Assembly (NCBI RefSeq): GCF_000425065.1
Contig: NZ_AULB01000013.1
Location: 1 to 64,000, forward strand
Length of the DNA: 64,000 nucleotides
Source: Actinomadura rifamycini DSM 43936
Lineage (GTDB): Bacteria; Actinomycetota; Actinomycetes; Streptosporangiales; Streptosporangiaceae
Direction: 5' to 3'
A program made the position numbers and the translations under genes. How positions within the stretch are numbered: position 1 is the first letter of the stretch; the number at the start of each line of letters is the position of its first letter. This document shows positions 24,690-33,345 of the stretch, one piece after another. A model generated the notes under the pieces. It was given only the letters and a program-made list of their open reading frames with translations, was not told the origin of the DNA and made no database searches.

Positions 24690-25053
24690 TCTTGCAGGCT
24701 ATGACATTGAGATACATGTCCTCCGGCAGGTTCCCGCTCTTCCAGGACGTGCAGTACGGCGAATTGCGGCCCTGGGTGGTCGCGCTGCGAATGACCTGGC
24801 CTTCGTTGGTGACCAGCCAGCCGATGACCCCCCAGCCGTCGGCCTCGGTGTCGCAGACCCTCAATGCGTCGCCGGGGATGAGTGGGGTGGGGTCGGAATT
24901 GAAGTGCGCGTACCCTGCGCTGCCGCACCAGGTCATATCGCAGAGGCGCACGTGTACCACCGCATCCTGGCTGGCGTGCGCTGGGGACGCGGTAATGGTC
25001 ATTGCCGCGGCCGCCGTTCCCGCCGCCACCAATATGGTGGAAATCTTTTTCAT
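24640..25053 (-). CDS. small secreted cysteine-rich protein
   Basis: A 137-residue protein with a clear Sec signal peptide (MKKISTILVAAGTAAAAMTI, cleavage probably after PAHA or AHAS). The mature part has six cysteines (RLCDMTWCG, RVCDTE, PYCTSW, ACKIKG, GCRSL), probably forming three disulfides. I prefer ATG 25053 to ATG 25059 because gggag is 7-8 nt upstream of the former. Function is unknown; small Cys-rich exported proteins of this kind can be inhibitors or cell-surface factors. Confidence 0.75.
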   Translation of the reverse strand: MKKISTILVAAGTAAAAMTITASPAHASQDAVVHVRLCDMTWCGSAGYAHFNSDPTPLIPGDALRVCDTEADGWGVIGWLVTNEGQVIRSATTQGRNSPYCTSWKSGNLPEDMYLNVIACKIKGKTTEGCRSLDAWA

Positions 25054-25169
25054 GCCCATGCTCCCGTCTGCTGGCGCCCGCTCCGGCTATTTGCGGTGAC
25101 TTTCGCTGTCAGGGTGCCACACGGCGGTCAATGGTTATTGATCCTGGGTCCACAGCCGCATGACGATCC

Positions 25170-25526
25170 GTGAACCTGTCCCGTCCCGTCCATCGGTCGC
25201 CCCGGGGCGGGCGGCGGGAGAAGGAGCGTGCGGCCGGTGAGATCCGGCTCGACGCCCTGTACGGGGCGGACGGCCTCCGGTCGCCGCACATCGACGCGTC
25301 CGTCCTCTGCCGCTGGGAGTCGGGTGACCGGCGCCCGAGCGACGAGCGGACCGAGTACTTCTGCCGCCTGTACCTGAGCAATTATCTGACGGGAGAAGTC
25401 GCCGCCTACATTTCACTGAGTGCGATGGACATGAGCGCTACAGCGCACGAGAGTCCGCCGAGTAGAACGACCCCGGACGCCGCCAAAGCGAGCCCTGGTC
25501 GCAGCATGCGGCGCGCCACCAGGTAG
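25170..25526 (+). pseudogene. remnant of an XRE-type regulator
   Basis: Within this frame, residues ~45-70 (HIDASVLCRWESGDRRPSDE) resemble the second half of the helix-turn-helix of actinomycete XRE regulators, which typically read VSRWENGxRxPS. The first half is not recognisable and the downstream part overlaps the membrane protein gene on the other strand. Probably a relic; confidence is low. Confidence 0.3.
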
Positions 25527-25729
25527 GCCGCCCCGCACGCCAGAAACGCGGCCACCGCGAGGTAGAGCACGAATATGGACGCCAATCCCACGAGCACGGC
25601 GGCGCCCACCGCGGCCGCCACCCTGGCCCCACCTCGAAGGTCGCGACCGACGAGCAGGTAAGTGACGACCCCGGCGAAGCCGGCGCACCCGGCCAGCACT
25701 GCGACAATGGTCAGGTCACCGGCATTCAT
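25406..25729 (-). CDS. small polytopic membrane protein
   Basis: A 107-residue protein with three to four hydrophobic helices (LTIVAVLAGCAGFAGVVTYL, ARVAAAVGAAVLVGLASIFV, AASGVVLLGGLSCAVALMSI). ATG 25729 is preceded by gaaggaaaacgt, a good ribosome site. No family recognised; the gene stands alone. Confidence 0.6.
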   Translation of the reverse strand: MNAGDLTIVAVLAGCAGFAGVVTYLLVGRDLRGGARVAAAVGAAVLVGLASIFVLYLAVAAFLACGAAYLVARRMLRPGLALAASGVVLLGGLSCAVALMSIALSEM

Positions 25730-25888
25730 ACGTTTTCCTTCGCTCCGGAAACATGATGGCATCACGTACGACTCGCTCCCACCCCGAAAAGTTCGCTCAC
25801 CAATTCGCGTTGATGGAACGAGGCCCGTGCCAAGGCCGTGACGCTCCCGCACAGGGGACATGCGGTGCGCTCGTCGCCGGGCGGCTAG

Positions 25889-28456
25889 TCAGCCGGTGGG
25901 GCGGAGGGCGATCAGGGCGATGTCGTCGGTGCCGTCGGCGCCGAGGCGGATGAGGAGTTCGTCGCAGAAGACGCCGAGGGGGGCGCGGGCGAGGGCGCCG
26001 ACGTGCTCGCGGAGGCGGTCGAGGGAGGCGCCGATGGATTCGTCGCGGCGCTCGATGAGGCCGTCGGTGTACAGCAGGAGGGTCGAGTGCGGGGGGAGCG
26101 GGGTGCGGGCCGCGGGGCGGGGCAGGTCGACGCCGGTGCCGAGCATGAGGCCGGAGCCGTCGTCGAGGTAGCGGGTGGCGCCGTCGGCGGTGGTCAGCAG
26201 CGGCGGGGGGTGGCCCGCGGAGGAGTGGAGGAGCTCGCAGTCCGCGCCGGAGCCCTTGACGACCCCGTAGATGCAGGTGGCGGTGGCCTCCTCGGCGAGG
26301 AGGCGGTTCGCGACGTCGAGGTGGTGCAGGACCGCCTCGGGCGGCTCCTGGCAGACGACGGCGGCGCCGCGCAGCATGCTGCTCAGCCGGCTCATGGTGG
26401 CGGTGGCGTTGATGTCGTGGCCCGCGACGTCGCCGATGGCGATGGCGAGGGCGCCGTTCGGGAGGACGAAGCCGTCGTACCAGTCGCCGCCGGCCTGCGC
26501 GGTGATGGTGGACGACGCGTAGCGCGCGGCGAGCTGGAGGTGCGCGGGGGACGGCAGCGGCGGGAGCAGGGTGCGCTGCAGGCTGTCGGCGATCCGGCGG
26601 GCGTGGTCGTACAGGCGCGCGTTCTCCACGCCGAGGGCGATCCCGTGGGCGAGGTCCTGGACGAACGCCAGGTCGTCCTGCGTGGGCGGGCCGGGCGGGA
26701 CGCGGCCGAGGGTGATGGCGCCGAGGACGTCGCGGCGGGCCCGCAGCGGGGTGATGACGGCGTTGTCCGCGCCGAGCTGGTCGAACAGTTCGGCGTACCG
26801 GATGTCGAGGGGGCCGTCGCCCTCGACGGCGGCGCCGGTGAGCAGGAGGGGGCCCGCGCCGCGCAGCGCGCGGGCGAGGGGGCCGCGGGCGGCCTGGGTG
26901 AGCGGGGGGAAGCGGCCCTCGTAGACGGCGGGGGACGGCAGGTCCGGGTCGTGGTGGACGACGATGACGCGTTCGACCTCGCCTTGCTCGTCGAGGAGGT
27001 CGATCGCGCACCAGTCGACCAGCCGCCGGGTGAGCGCGCGGCCGACCTGGCGGAGGCCCTGGGTGAGGTCCTGGGCGCTGCTCAGCGCGCGTTCGCAGTC
27101 GGTGAGGAGGGACAGCCGTTCGAGGGGGGACAGGTCCATGCTCGGACGGCGGCCCCGGCGTACGGGCTCGCGGGGGCCTTCCGGCCAGCGGGTCTCGCCG
27201 GGTTCGGGGGCCTCGGGCAGGGGCGCGGCGGTCCGGGGGAAGAGCTGGGCGACGAAGACGGTGTGCCCGTCGTCCTTCTCCTGGCCCTGGATGAGGAGGC
27301 GGACGGGGACGGTGCGGCCGTCGCGGTGCAGGGCCGGGAGGGGCACGGCCCGGCCGAGGATGCGGGGGCGCCCGGTGAGCAGCAGCGACGTGAACGCGGC
27401 GACGTGCCGGTCGCGGAGGTGCTCGGGGATGAGGACGGTGAGGCGGCGGCCGAGGAGCTCGTCGGCGTCCCAGCCGAGGAGGTCCGCGGCGGCCTCGTTG
27501 ACGGCGGTGATCCGGTGCCGGTCGTCGGTGGCGACGGTCGGGAGCAGGCTCTGCCGGATCTGGTCGGCGTCCCACGGCATGGGGGTGGGGTCGCGGGCCG
27601 CGACGGTCCACGCGGTGGGCGGCCGGTCCTCGTCGAGCCGGCCGATGAGTTCGTCGAGCAGCCAGTGCCTCAGGTCGGCGCTCTGGGGGAGCGGCGGGCG
27701 GCTGAGCAGGGCCTCGGTCCGGGTGGCGTCGTCGGCCCGGTCGAGGACGTCGCGGAGGGCGGCGAGCGCCGGCGCGGCGTCCGCGGGGACGGACAGGTCG
27801 AGCGTGCGGATGTCGGCGTCGGGGTCCCGGTCCGCCGCGGCGAGCCAGGCGCTGAGCATGTTGTTGGCGTCGTGGGCGGTGCGGAGGGCGTCCGGGGCGA
27901 CGCCGAGGGGGTCGCCGGCGGCCGCGGAGAGCAGGAGTTCGCGCAGGACCGCGTGGCGGTGCTGCCGGGCGGCCATGCACAGCTCCCACGGCACGTCGAC
28001 GAGCGTCACGGTGCGCCGGGCGCCGCCGGGCGGGTCGGGAGGCCCCCAGGAGGACGGCGCGGGCGCGCGGGGGCCGCCGACCTCGAACCACACCGTCTTG
28101 CCGTGCTCGTCGGTGTCGACGCCGTACCGGTCCGTCAGCCGCTCGATCAGGTACAGGCCGCGGCCGGTGTCGGTGTAGGGGTGGCGGCGCCACGGGACGA
28201 GCCCGCGGTGCGGCGCGCGGTCGGTGACGCGCGCGTGGACGGCGGCGCCGGTGCGGAGCGACACCTCGATCTCGGTGCGCGCGTGGAGCACCGCGTTGGT
28301 CACCAGCTCGTCGACCGCGAGCACGGCCGAGTCCACCGTGTCGGGGGCGGCCACGCCGGTGAGGCGGTCGCGGACGAACCGCCGGGCGAGCGCGGGGCTG
28401 TCCGGCCGCGGCGGGAGCAGCCGCCGTGTCGCCTCCATGGTGTCGGCATCGCTCAT
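25889..28456 (-). CDS. SpoIIE-type phosphatase with N-terminal ATPase, PAS and GAF domains
   Basis: An 855-residue signalling protein. Residues ~15-130 form an RsbW-like HATPase (LAVDELVTNAVLHA, DTGRGLYLIERLTDRYG). A linker with PAS (residues ~320-420, AVNEAAADLLGWDADELLGR) and GAF (~450-630, DWCAIDLLDEQGEVERVIVV) sensor domains follows. The C-terminal PP2C/SpoIIE domain (~650-850) has AGGDWYDGFVLPNG, IGDVAGHDINAT and GTDDIALIALR metal ligands. It probably dephosphorylates an anti-sigma antagonist in a partner-switching cascade; the fused ATPase may act as the kinase of the same antagonist. It is monocistronic here, with no antagonist or sigma gene beside it. Confidence 0.9.
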   Translation of the reverse strand: MSDADTMEATRRLLPPRPDSPALARRFVRDRLTGVAAPDTVDSAVLAVDELVTNAVLHARTEIEVSLRTGAAVHARVTDRAPHRGLVPWRRHPYTDTGRGLYLIERLTDRYGVDTDEHGKTVWFEVGGPRAPAPSSWGPPDPPGGARRTVTLVDVPWELCMAARQHRHAVLRELLLSAAAGDPLGVAPDALRTAHDANNMLSAWLAAADRDPDADIRTLDLSVPADAAPALAALRDVLDRADDATRTEALLSRPPLPQSADLRHWLLDELIGRLDEDRPPTAWTVAARDPTPMPWDADQIRQSLLPTVATDDRHRITAVNEAAADLLGWDADELLGRRLTVLIPEHLRDRHVAAFTSLLLTGRPRILGRAVPLPALHRDGRTVPVRLLIQGQEKDDGHTVFVAQLFPRTAAPLPEAPEPGETRWPEGPREPVRRGRRPSMDLSPLERLSLLTDCERALSSAQDLTQGLRQVGRALTRRLVDWCAIDLLDEQGEVERVIVVHHDPDLPSPAVYEGRFPPLTQAARGPLARALRGAGPLLLTGAAVEGDGPLDIRYAELFDQLGADNAVITPLRARRDVLGAITLGRVPPGPPTQDDLAFVQDLAHGIALGVENARLYDHARRIADSLQRTLLPPLPSPAHLQLAARYASSTITAQAGGDWYDGFVLPNGALAIAIGDVAGHDINATATMSRLSSMLRGAAVVCQEPPEAVLHHLDVANRLLAEEATATCIYGVVKGSGADCELLHSSAGHPPPLLTTADGATRYLDDGSGLMLGTGVDLPRPAARTPLPPHSTLLLYTDGLIERRDESIGASLDRLREHVGALARAPLGVFCDELLIRLGADGTDDIALIALRPTG

Positions 28457-28488
28457 AGGCCCGATTCCTGCCCGGCGACGCGGGGGTC

Positions 28489-29073
28489 ATGCGCGGGAAC
28501 CCGCCGCGGACGTGCGGCGTCCCAGGGGCGGACGGCCGCGTGCGGCGTGGGGTTCGTGCCGAGGAGCGCATCATCGAAACCGCGGTGAAGGTCGCCGGGC
28601 TGGTGGTCTCCGGGCTGCTGGTGTGGTTCTTCTTCAGCATCGTCTACGAGGTGTCCGCCCACAACGGACGGTCCATCGGCGCGGTGTACGGACGGGCGGG
28701 GGAGCCGGGCACGCTGACCGTGACCGGCGACAGGCCCGCCGGGGGGCGGGGGAGCGGGCGGCGGTGCGTCGGGACGTTCGTGCCCGCGGGCGGCGGTCCG
28801 GCGGTGACGGAGATCCCCGTGGCCGTGGGCCGGGGGCGCTGCGAGGCGGGGCGCACGGAGCGGGCGCGGTTCGTCCCCGGCTACGACAGCCTGCTGCGGA
28901 CCGAGCCGGACAAGGCGTACGGGCGGACGGCGGGCGCGGGCGGCCTGATCGTCGCGCTCGTGTTCGTCGACCTCTTCTGCGGGCTGCTCGGCCTCATGTT
29001 CGCGATCTACACGTTCGCGTTCGGTGGTTCGCTGGTCACCGGGCTGCGGCGGCGGGTCGGTTCGTCCCGCTGA
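28489..29073 (+). CDS. membrane protein with two transmembrane helices
   Basis: The frame encodes up to 194 residues with one helix near residues 33-51 (VAGLVVSGLLVWFFFSIVYE), an extracytoplasmic loop of ~90 residues with two Cys (RRCVGTFVPAGGG, GRGRCEAG) and a second helix (GLIVALVFVDLFCGLLGLMF). The layout resembles DUF3592-type proteins. The true start may be a later codon, since the first ~28 residues are low complexity and no clear ribosome site precedes 28489. Confidence 0.55.
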   Translation: MRGNPPRTCGVPGADGRVRRGVRAEERIIETAVKVAGLVVSGLLVWFFFSIVYEVSAHNGRSIGAVYGRAGEPGTLTVTGDRPAGGRGSGRRCVGTFVPAGGGPAVTEIPVAVGRGRCEAGRTERARFVPGYDSLLRTEPDKAYGRTAGAGGLIVALVFVDLFCGLLGLMFAIYTFAFGGSLVTGLRRRVGSSR

Positions 29074-29083
29074 AGGCCGGGCC

Positions 29084-29953
29084 CTACGGCTCGATGTCGA
29101 GGCCCGCCGCCTCGGCGAACGCCTCCAGCTGCTCGAGGTAGTGCGCCAGGGACTCGTGCCGGACCGTGAGGTTGATGTGGGTCGCGCCCGCCTCCGCGGC
29201 CTCGGCGATGACCTCGCCGACCCGGCCCGGGGCGCCGGCGGGGTCGAGGCGTTCGCCGGGGGTCAGGACGACGTCGAACCGCTCGGGCGCCTCGTGCCGG
29301 TCGAGCATCCGGCGCATCTCCTCGGGGGCGGGGCCGCCGAACGACCGCGGCGCCGGGCACCAGCCGTCCCCGAGGGTGACGGCGCGGCGCAGGGCCCGGT
29401 CGCTGTGGCCGCCGACCCACAGCGGGACGCGCGGCTGCGCGGCGTGCGGGTCGACGACCATGTCGCGGAACGCGTAGTAGGGGCCCTCGTACGACACGGT
29501 CCGGCCCGACAGGGCGGCCCGCAGGGCGCGGAGGGCGTCGTCGGCGCGCGGCCCGCGGTCGTCGAAGGGGGCGCCGAGCAGGTCGAACTCCTCCCGCAGG
29601 TTCCCGACGCCGAACGCGAGGGTCAGCCGCCCGCCGCTGAGGTGGTCGAGGGTCCCGTACCGCTTGGCGATCTCCAGCGGGTGGTAGAAGGGCAGGACGA
29701 GCACGTAGGGGAGGAAGCGGATCCGGCGCGTCCGGCCCGCCAGGAAGGCGAACGTCGCCAGGGGGTCGTAGAAGCGTTCGCCGCGCGGCAGCCCCGGGGG
29801 GACGGCCACGTGGTCGGGGCACGTCAGGAACGTGTAGCCGAGCCGGTCGGCGGCCTGCGCGACCCGGAGCAGTTCGGCCGTCCCCGCCTCGGCCTCCCAG
29901 GCCGGGCGCCGGCCGGAGAGCGCCACGATGGGCGAGCTGATTCCCACTTTCAC
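29084..29953 (-). CDS. LLM-class F420-dependent oxidoreductase
   Basis: A 289-residue luciferase-like monooxygenase-fold enzyme of the F420 type: SSPIVALSG at the N-terminus, FLTCPDHVAVPPGLPRGERF, LPYVLVLPFYHPLEIAKRYG, LSGGRLTLAFGVGNLREEFD and PLWVGGHSDRALRRAVTLGD are family landmarks. It would use reduced F420 to reduce, or F420 to oxidise, an unknown substrate. It starts at GTG 29953 inside a GTGA overlap with the NTF2-like gene, so the two are co-translated. Confidence 0.9.
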   Translation of the reverse strand: MKVGISSPIVALSGRRPAWEAEAGTAELLRVAQAADRLGYTFLTCPDHVAVPPGLPRGERFYDPLATFAFLAGRTRRIRFLPYVLVLPFYHPLEIAKRYGTLDHLSGGRLTLAFGVGNLREEFDLLGAPFDDRGPRADDALRALRAALSGRTVSYEGPYYAFRDMVVDPHAAQPRVPLWVGGHSDRALRRAVTLGDGWCPAPRSFGGPAPEEMRRMLDRHEAPERFDVVLTPGERLDPAGAPGRVGEVIAEAAEAGATHINLTVRHESLAHYLEQLEAFAEAAGLDIEP

Positions 29954-30480
29954 GCGTCCGTCTCCGTTCCGTGCAGTTTCCGCTGGAGCCGGATCAGGGG
30001 GTCGTCGCCGTCCCTGGATCCGGCCGGTCCCGGGGCTTCGCGGGGCATCAGGCGTCCGGCGTCGGAGCGGGTCCACTCCCGGACGGCCCACCGCTCGGCG
30101 ATCGCCCACCGGCCGTCCCGCAGGGCCATGTGGTCGACGAACCGGACGCCGCTGGTGAAGTTGGCGCGCGGGTCGTCGGCGGGTTCGCCCCAGTGCACCG
30201 ACGTCCCGTACGTCTCGCTGATCGCGGTGTCGCCGAGCAGCTCGACGAGGTGGTTGGCGACGATGTGCATCGTGCCGCCGCGCCGGGCGCGCAGCCGGGG
30301 CTCGACCCAGGCGAGGTACTCGTCCACGGTGCCGTCGAAGCCGGTGTGGTGGTCGATCGCGTCCGGGTGGTAGGCCGACCGGACGAGCGCGAAGTCGAGC
30401 CGGTCGATGCCCCGGCAGTAGCGCAGGACGACGTCGTGGATCTGCCGGCGGTCGGACGCTTCGTCCCGTGGGGGGCCCAT
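29950..30480 (-). CDS. SnoaL/NTF2-like protein
   Basis: A 176-residue protein of the SnoaL_4-type alpha+beta barrel fold (RRQIHDVVLRYCRGIDRLDF, YHPDAIDHHTGFDGTVDEYL, GRWAIAERWAVREW). Members include polyketide cyclases and ring hydroxylating dioxygenase-like subunits; DAIDHH supplies pocket His/Asp residues. It is coupled to the F420 oxidoreductase, suggesting both act on the same small molecule. Confidence 0.82.
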   Translation of the reverse strand: MGPPRDEASDRRQIHDVVLRYCRGIDRLDFALVRSAYHPDAIDHHTGFDGTVDEYLAWVEPRLRARRGGTMHIVANHLVELLGDTAISETYGTSVHWGEPADDPRANFTSGVRFVDHMALRDGRWAIAERWAVREWTRSDAGRLMPREAPGPAGSRDGDDPLIRLQRKLHGTETDA

Positions 30481-30662
30481 GGTGGGCGAGCGTGCAGCAC
30501 GCGGCGTCCGTCCGGCGGCCGGGTCCCGCTGGACGGGACGGGCGGGGCGCCCGGCGCCCGTCCTGTGGGGGCGATGTTGCGCTGATCACACACCGTGTTA
30601 GCGAAAAGTACCGAGGGAACCCCTTATAGAAACCTGTGCGCAGGGCTAACGTTCGCCCTGAA

Positions 30663-30720
30663 TGTCACGTTCGTGGCTGGTTGTCACGGAATGGAGTCTT
30701 CGGCATGCCGAACGTGACAA
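30663..30720 (+). promoter_or_regulatory. inverted-repeat leader upstream of the betaine methyltransferase
   Basis: TGTCACGTTCG (30663-30673) is perfectly complementary to CGAACGTGACA (30709-30719). A second TTGTCAC (30681-30687) can instead pair with GTGACAA (30714-30720), so two hairpins exclude each other. The 304-bp gap 30481-30784 holds no other gene. It could be a protein operator with three TGTCAC half-sites or a switching RNA leader. Confidence 0.55.
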
Positions 30721-30784
30721 CGGTACGTGTCCGACGAGTCGCTCAGAGTCCTATCGGGGGCCGTGCGCACAGGGAGGCAGACCG

Positions 30785-32407
30785 ATTCAGCGTCAAGATT
30801 TCGGCGAGAACCCGACCGAGGTCCGCGACACCAACCACTACGAGAAGGAGTACGTCCACGGCTTCGTGGAGAAGTGGGACGAACTCATCGACTGGAGGAG
30901 GCGCTACGAGAGCGAGGGCACCTTCTTCATCGACCAGCTGAAGGCGCGCGGCGTCAAGCGGGTGCTGGACGTCGCCACGGGCACCGGGTTCCACTCGGTG
31001 CGGCTCGTGCAGGAGGGCTTCGACACCGTCAGCGCCGACGGCAGCCAGGAGATGCTGCGGAAGGCGTTCGAGAACGGCTTCACCTACGGCCAGTACGTCC
31101 TCAAGGTGGTGCAGGCGGACTGGCGCTACCTGAACCGGGACGTGCACGGCGAGTTCGACGCCGTCATCTGCCTGGGCAACTCCTTCACCCACCTGTTCTC
31201 GGAACGCGACAGGCGCAAGGCGCTCGCGGAGTTCTACGCGATGCTCAAGCACGACGGCGTACTGATCATCGACCAGCGCAACTACGACTCGATCCTGGAC
31301 GACGGGTTCAGCAGCACGCACTCGTACTACTACTGCGGCGAGGAGGTCACGGCCGAACCCGAGTACGTCGACGAGGGGCTCGCGCGGTTCCGGTACCGCT
31401 TCCCGGACGGGAGCGACTACGCCCTCAACATGTTCCCGCTGCGGAAGAACTACATGCGGCGCCTCATGCGCGAGGTCGGCTTCCAGCGGATCGACACGTT
31501 CGGGGACTTCCAGAAGACCTACCACGAGGCCGACCCCGACTTCTTCATTCACGTGGCGGAGAAAATGTACCGGGAAGACGACGTGAGCGGCTCCTACTCG
31601 ACCGCGGTGAGCACCGCGCGGGACTACTACAACTCCGACGACGCCGACGCCTTCTACCACTCGGTGTGGGGCGGGCGGCACATCCACGTCGGCGTCTACG
31701 AGGACGGCGACACCATCGACGCGGCGAGCGCCCGGACGGTCGAGCGGATGGCGGCGGGCCTGCGGCTGGCACCGGACGTCCACGTCCTGGACGTCGGCGC
31801 CGGGTTCGGCGGCTCGGCCCGGTACCTCGCCGGCACGTACGGCTGCAAGGTCACGTGCCTGAACCTGAGCGAGGTCGAGAACGCGCGCAACCGCGCGGCG
31901 AACAAGGAGGAGGGCCTCGACGACCTGATCGACGTGGTCGACGGCTCGTTCGAGGAGCTGCCGTTCCACGACAACGCCTTCCACGTCGTGTGGTCGCAGG
32001 ACGCGCTGCTGCACGGCGGCGACCGCATCCGGGCGCTGGAGGAGATCGTCCGGGTCCTCAAGCCGGGCGGCGAGTTCGTCTTCACCGACCCGATGGCGGC
32101 CGACGACTGCTCGCGCGACGCGCTGCGTCCCATCCTGGACCGGCTCCACCTCGACACGATGGGCTCGCCCGGCTTCTACCGCCGGGAACTGGCCCGGCTC
32201 GGCCTGTCGGTCGAGTTCGACGACCTCACGCCGCACCTCGCCACGCACTACGCGCGGGTGCTGCGGGAGACCGAGGCGCGGGAGGCGGAGATCTCCCGGA
32301 AGATCAGCGCGGACTACCTCGACCACATGAAGACCGGCCTGCGGAACTGGGTCGACGGCGGCGCGCACGGCCGCCTGAAGTGGGGCGTCTTCCGCTGCGG
32401 GAACTGA
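30785..32407 (+). CDS. fused glycine/sarcosine and sarcosine/dimethylglycine N-methyltransferase (betaine synthesis)
   Basis: A protein of ~540 residues with two SAM-methyltransferase domains in tandem. The first (~1-265; VLDVATGTGFHSVRLVQEG, LGNSFTHLF, RNYDSILDDGF) matches glycine/sarcosine methyltransferase, the second (~285-540; VLDVGAGFGGSARYLAGTYG, WSQDALLHGGDR, FTDPMAADDC) matches dimethylglycine methyltransferase. Together they convert glycine to the osmoprotectant glycine betaine with three SAM; fused forms are known in halotolerant actinomycetes. The start is odd: no ATG/GTG/TTG lies near the conserved N-terminus. The best site is an ATT at 30785 with agggagg 7 nt upstream; the only in-frame ATG (30662) has no ribosome site and lies inside the inverted repeats. 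Confidence 0.88.
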   Translation: MQRQDFGENPTEVRDTNHYEKEYVHGFVEKWDELIDWRRRYESEGTFFIDQLKARGVKRVLDVATGTGFHSVRLVQEGFDTVSADGSQEMLRKAFENGFTYGQYVLKVVQADWRYLNRDVHGEFDAVICLGNSFTHLFSERDRRKALAEFYAMLKHDGVLIIDQRNYDSILDDGFSSTHSYYYCGEEVTAEPEYVDEGLARFRYRFPDGSDYALNMFPLRKNYMRRLMREVGFQRIDTFGDFQKTYHEADPDFFIHVAEKMYREDDVSGSYSTAVSTARDYYNSDDADAFYHSVWGGRHIHVGVYEDGDTIDAASARTVERMAAGLRLAPDVHVLDVGAGFGGSARYLAGTYGCKVTCLNLSEVENARNRAANKEEGLDDLIDVVDGSFEELPFHDNAFHVVWSQDALLHGGDRIRALEEIVRVLKPGGEFVFTDPMAADDCSRDALRPILDRLHLDTMGSPGFYRRELARLGLSVEFDDLTPHLATHYARVLRETEAREAEISRKISADYLDHMKTGLRNWVDGGAHGRLKWGVFRCGN

Positions 32408-32425
32408 CCGCCGGACGCCGGACGA

Positions 32426-32457
32426 CGGCCGGGCGGCGCGCGGGCGCCGTCCGGCCG
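32426..32457 (+). terminator. hairpin terminator after the betaine gene
   Basis: A 14-bp stem (cggccgggcggcgc with gcgccgtccggccg, one G-T pair) with a 4-nt loop begins 18 bp after the stop codon. Confidence 0.7.
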
Positions 32458-32600
32458 CGGCCGTTCCCGGTCCGGTCGGCCGCGGAGTTCCGCTGGTGGG
32501 GGGCGGTGCGGGGCCCGGTCCGCGGTGCGGACCGGAGGCCGGTGATCGCGGCGGAACGTGATCTGCGGAACAATGGGGGCGATCTCGGCGAGGAGGCGTT

Positions 32601-33239
32601 GTGAGCGCGGAAGTGCGGTTCACCGTCACGCGGACGCTGACCAAGGACCAGCAGGCGCGGCGCGAGCGGCTGATCGACGCGGCGTGGACCCTGGCGGTGG
32701 AGGGCGGCTACCCGGCCGTCACCATGCACGACGTCGCGGACCGCGCGGGCGTCGCGCGCGCCACCGTCTACCGCTACTTCGCCACCAAGGACCACCTGCT
32801 CACCGAGGTCGCCGCGACCTGGGCGCACCGGGTCACCGACGACATCGACGCGCTCGCGGTCGGGGACACCCCGGTCGAGCGGCTCACCGCCCTGCTGGAG
32901 CGGATCGTGCACGTCGCGGCCGACAACGTCACCCTGACGTCGGCGATCATCCAGGCGGTGACGGCGGACGACTCCAGCGTCGACGACTCCCGCAACGTCG
33001 TGTTCCTGTTCCTGCGGGACCGGCTGTCGGCGGCCATCGGCGACCCGGTGCCGCAGCGCGAGGACGTCGAGATCGTGCTCGGGCACGTGCTGCTCGCCGC
33101 GCTGGTCAGCGTCGCGTCGCTGCACCGCCCCGCGGACGAGGTCGCGGCGATCGTCCGCACGTCCGGACGGCTCGTGCTCGCGGGCGCCCTCGCCGCCGGG
33201 GAGCGGCCCGCCGAGGCGAACGGGACGGGCGGCCTGTAG
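32601..33239 (+). CDS. TetR-family transcriptional regulator
   Basis: A 212-residue TetR repressor: HTH at residues ~18-65 (RRERLIDAAWTLAVEGGYPA, VTMHDVADRAGVARATVYRYF) and a helical ligand domain. GTG 32601 has ggagg 5 nt upstream. It stands alone on the plus strand between the betaine methyltransferase and a PucR regulator. Its target is unknown; control of the upstream betaine gene is possible but not shown. Confidence 0.88.
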   Translation: MSAEVRFTVTRTLTKDQQARRERLIDAAWTLAVEGGYPAVTMHDVADRAGVARATVYRYFATKDHLLTEVAATWAHRVTDDIDALAVGDTPVERLTALLERIVHVAADNVTLTSAIIQAVTADDSSVDDSRNVVFLFLRDRLSAAIGDPVPQREDVEIVLGHVLLAALVSVASLHRPADEVAAIVRTSGRLVLAGALAAGERPAEANGTGGL

Positions 33240-33292
33240 CGCGCGGCCGGTAGCGCGCGGCCGGTCGCGGGCGGCCGGTTGCGCGCGGCGGA
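33237..33292. repeat. 14-bp tandem repeat, 4 copies
   Basis: The unit tagcgcgcggccgg starts on the stop codon of the TetR gene; copies 1 and 2 are identical, copies 3 and 4 carry 2-3 changes each. It may serve as a multi-hairpin terminator or be an expanded microsatellite. Confidence 0.85.
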
Positions 33293-33345
33293 TAGCGCGT
33301 GCGGACCGATCGGCGCGGCCGTACCGGGCTTCGCGGCCGGACCGA

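Noticed and set aside
30481..30784. c-di-AMP (ydaO) or other known riboswitch before an osmoprotectant gene
   Set aside because: I looked for the conserved motifs of ydaO and SAM/SAH riboswitches and found none; only the inverted repeats can be supported.
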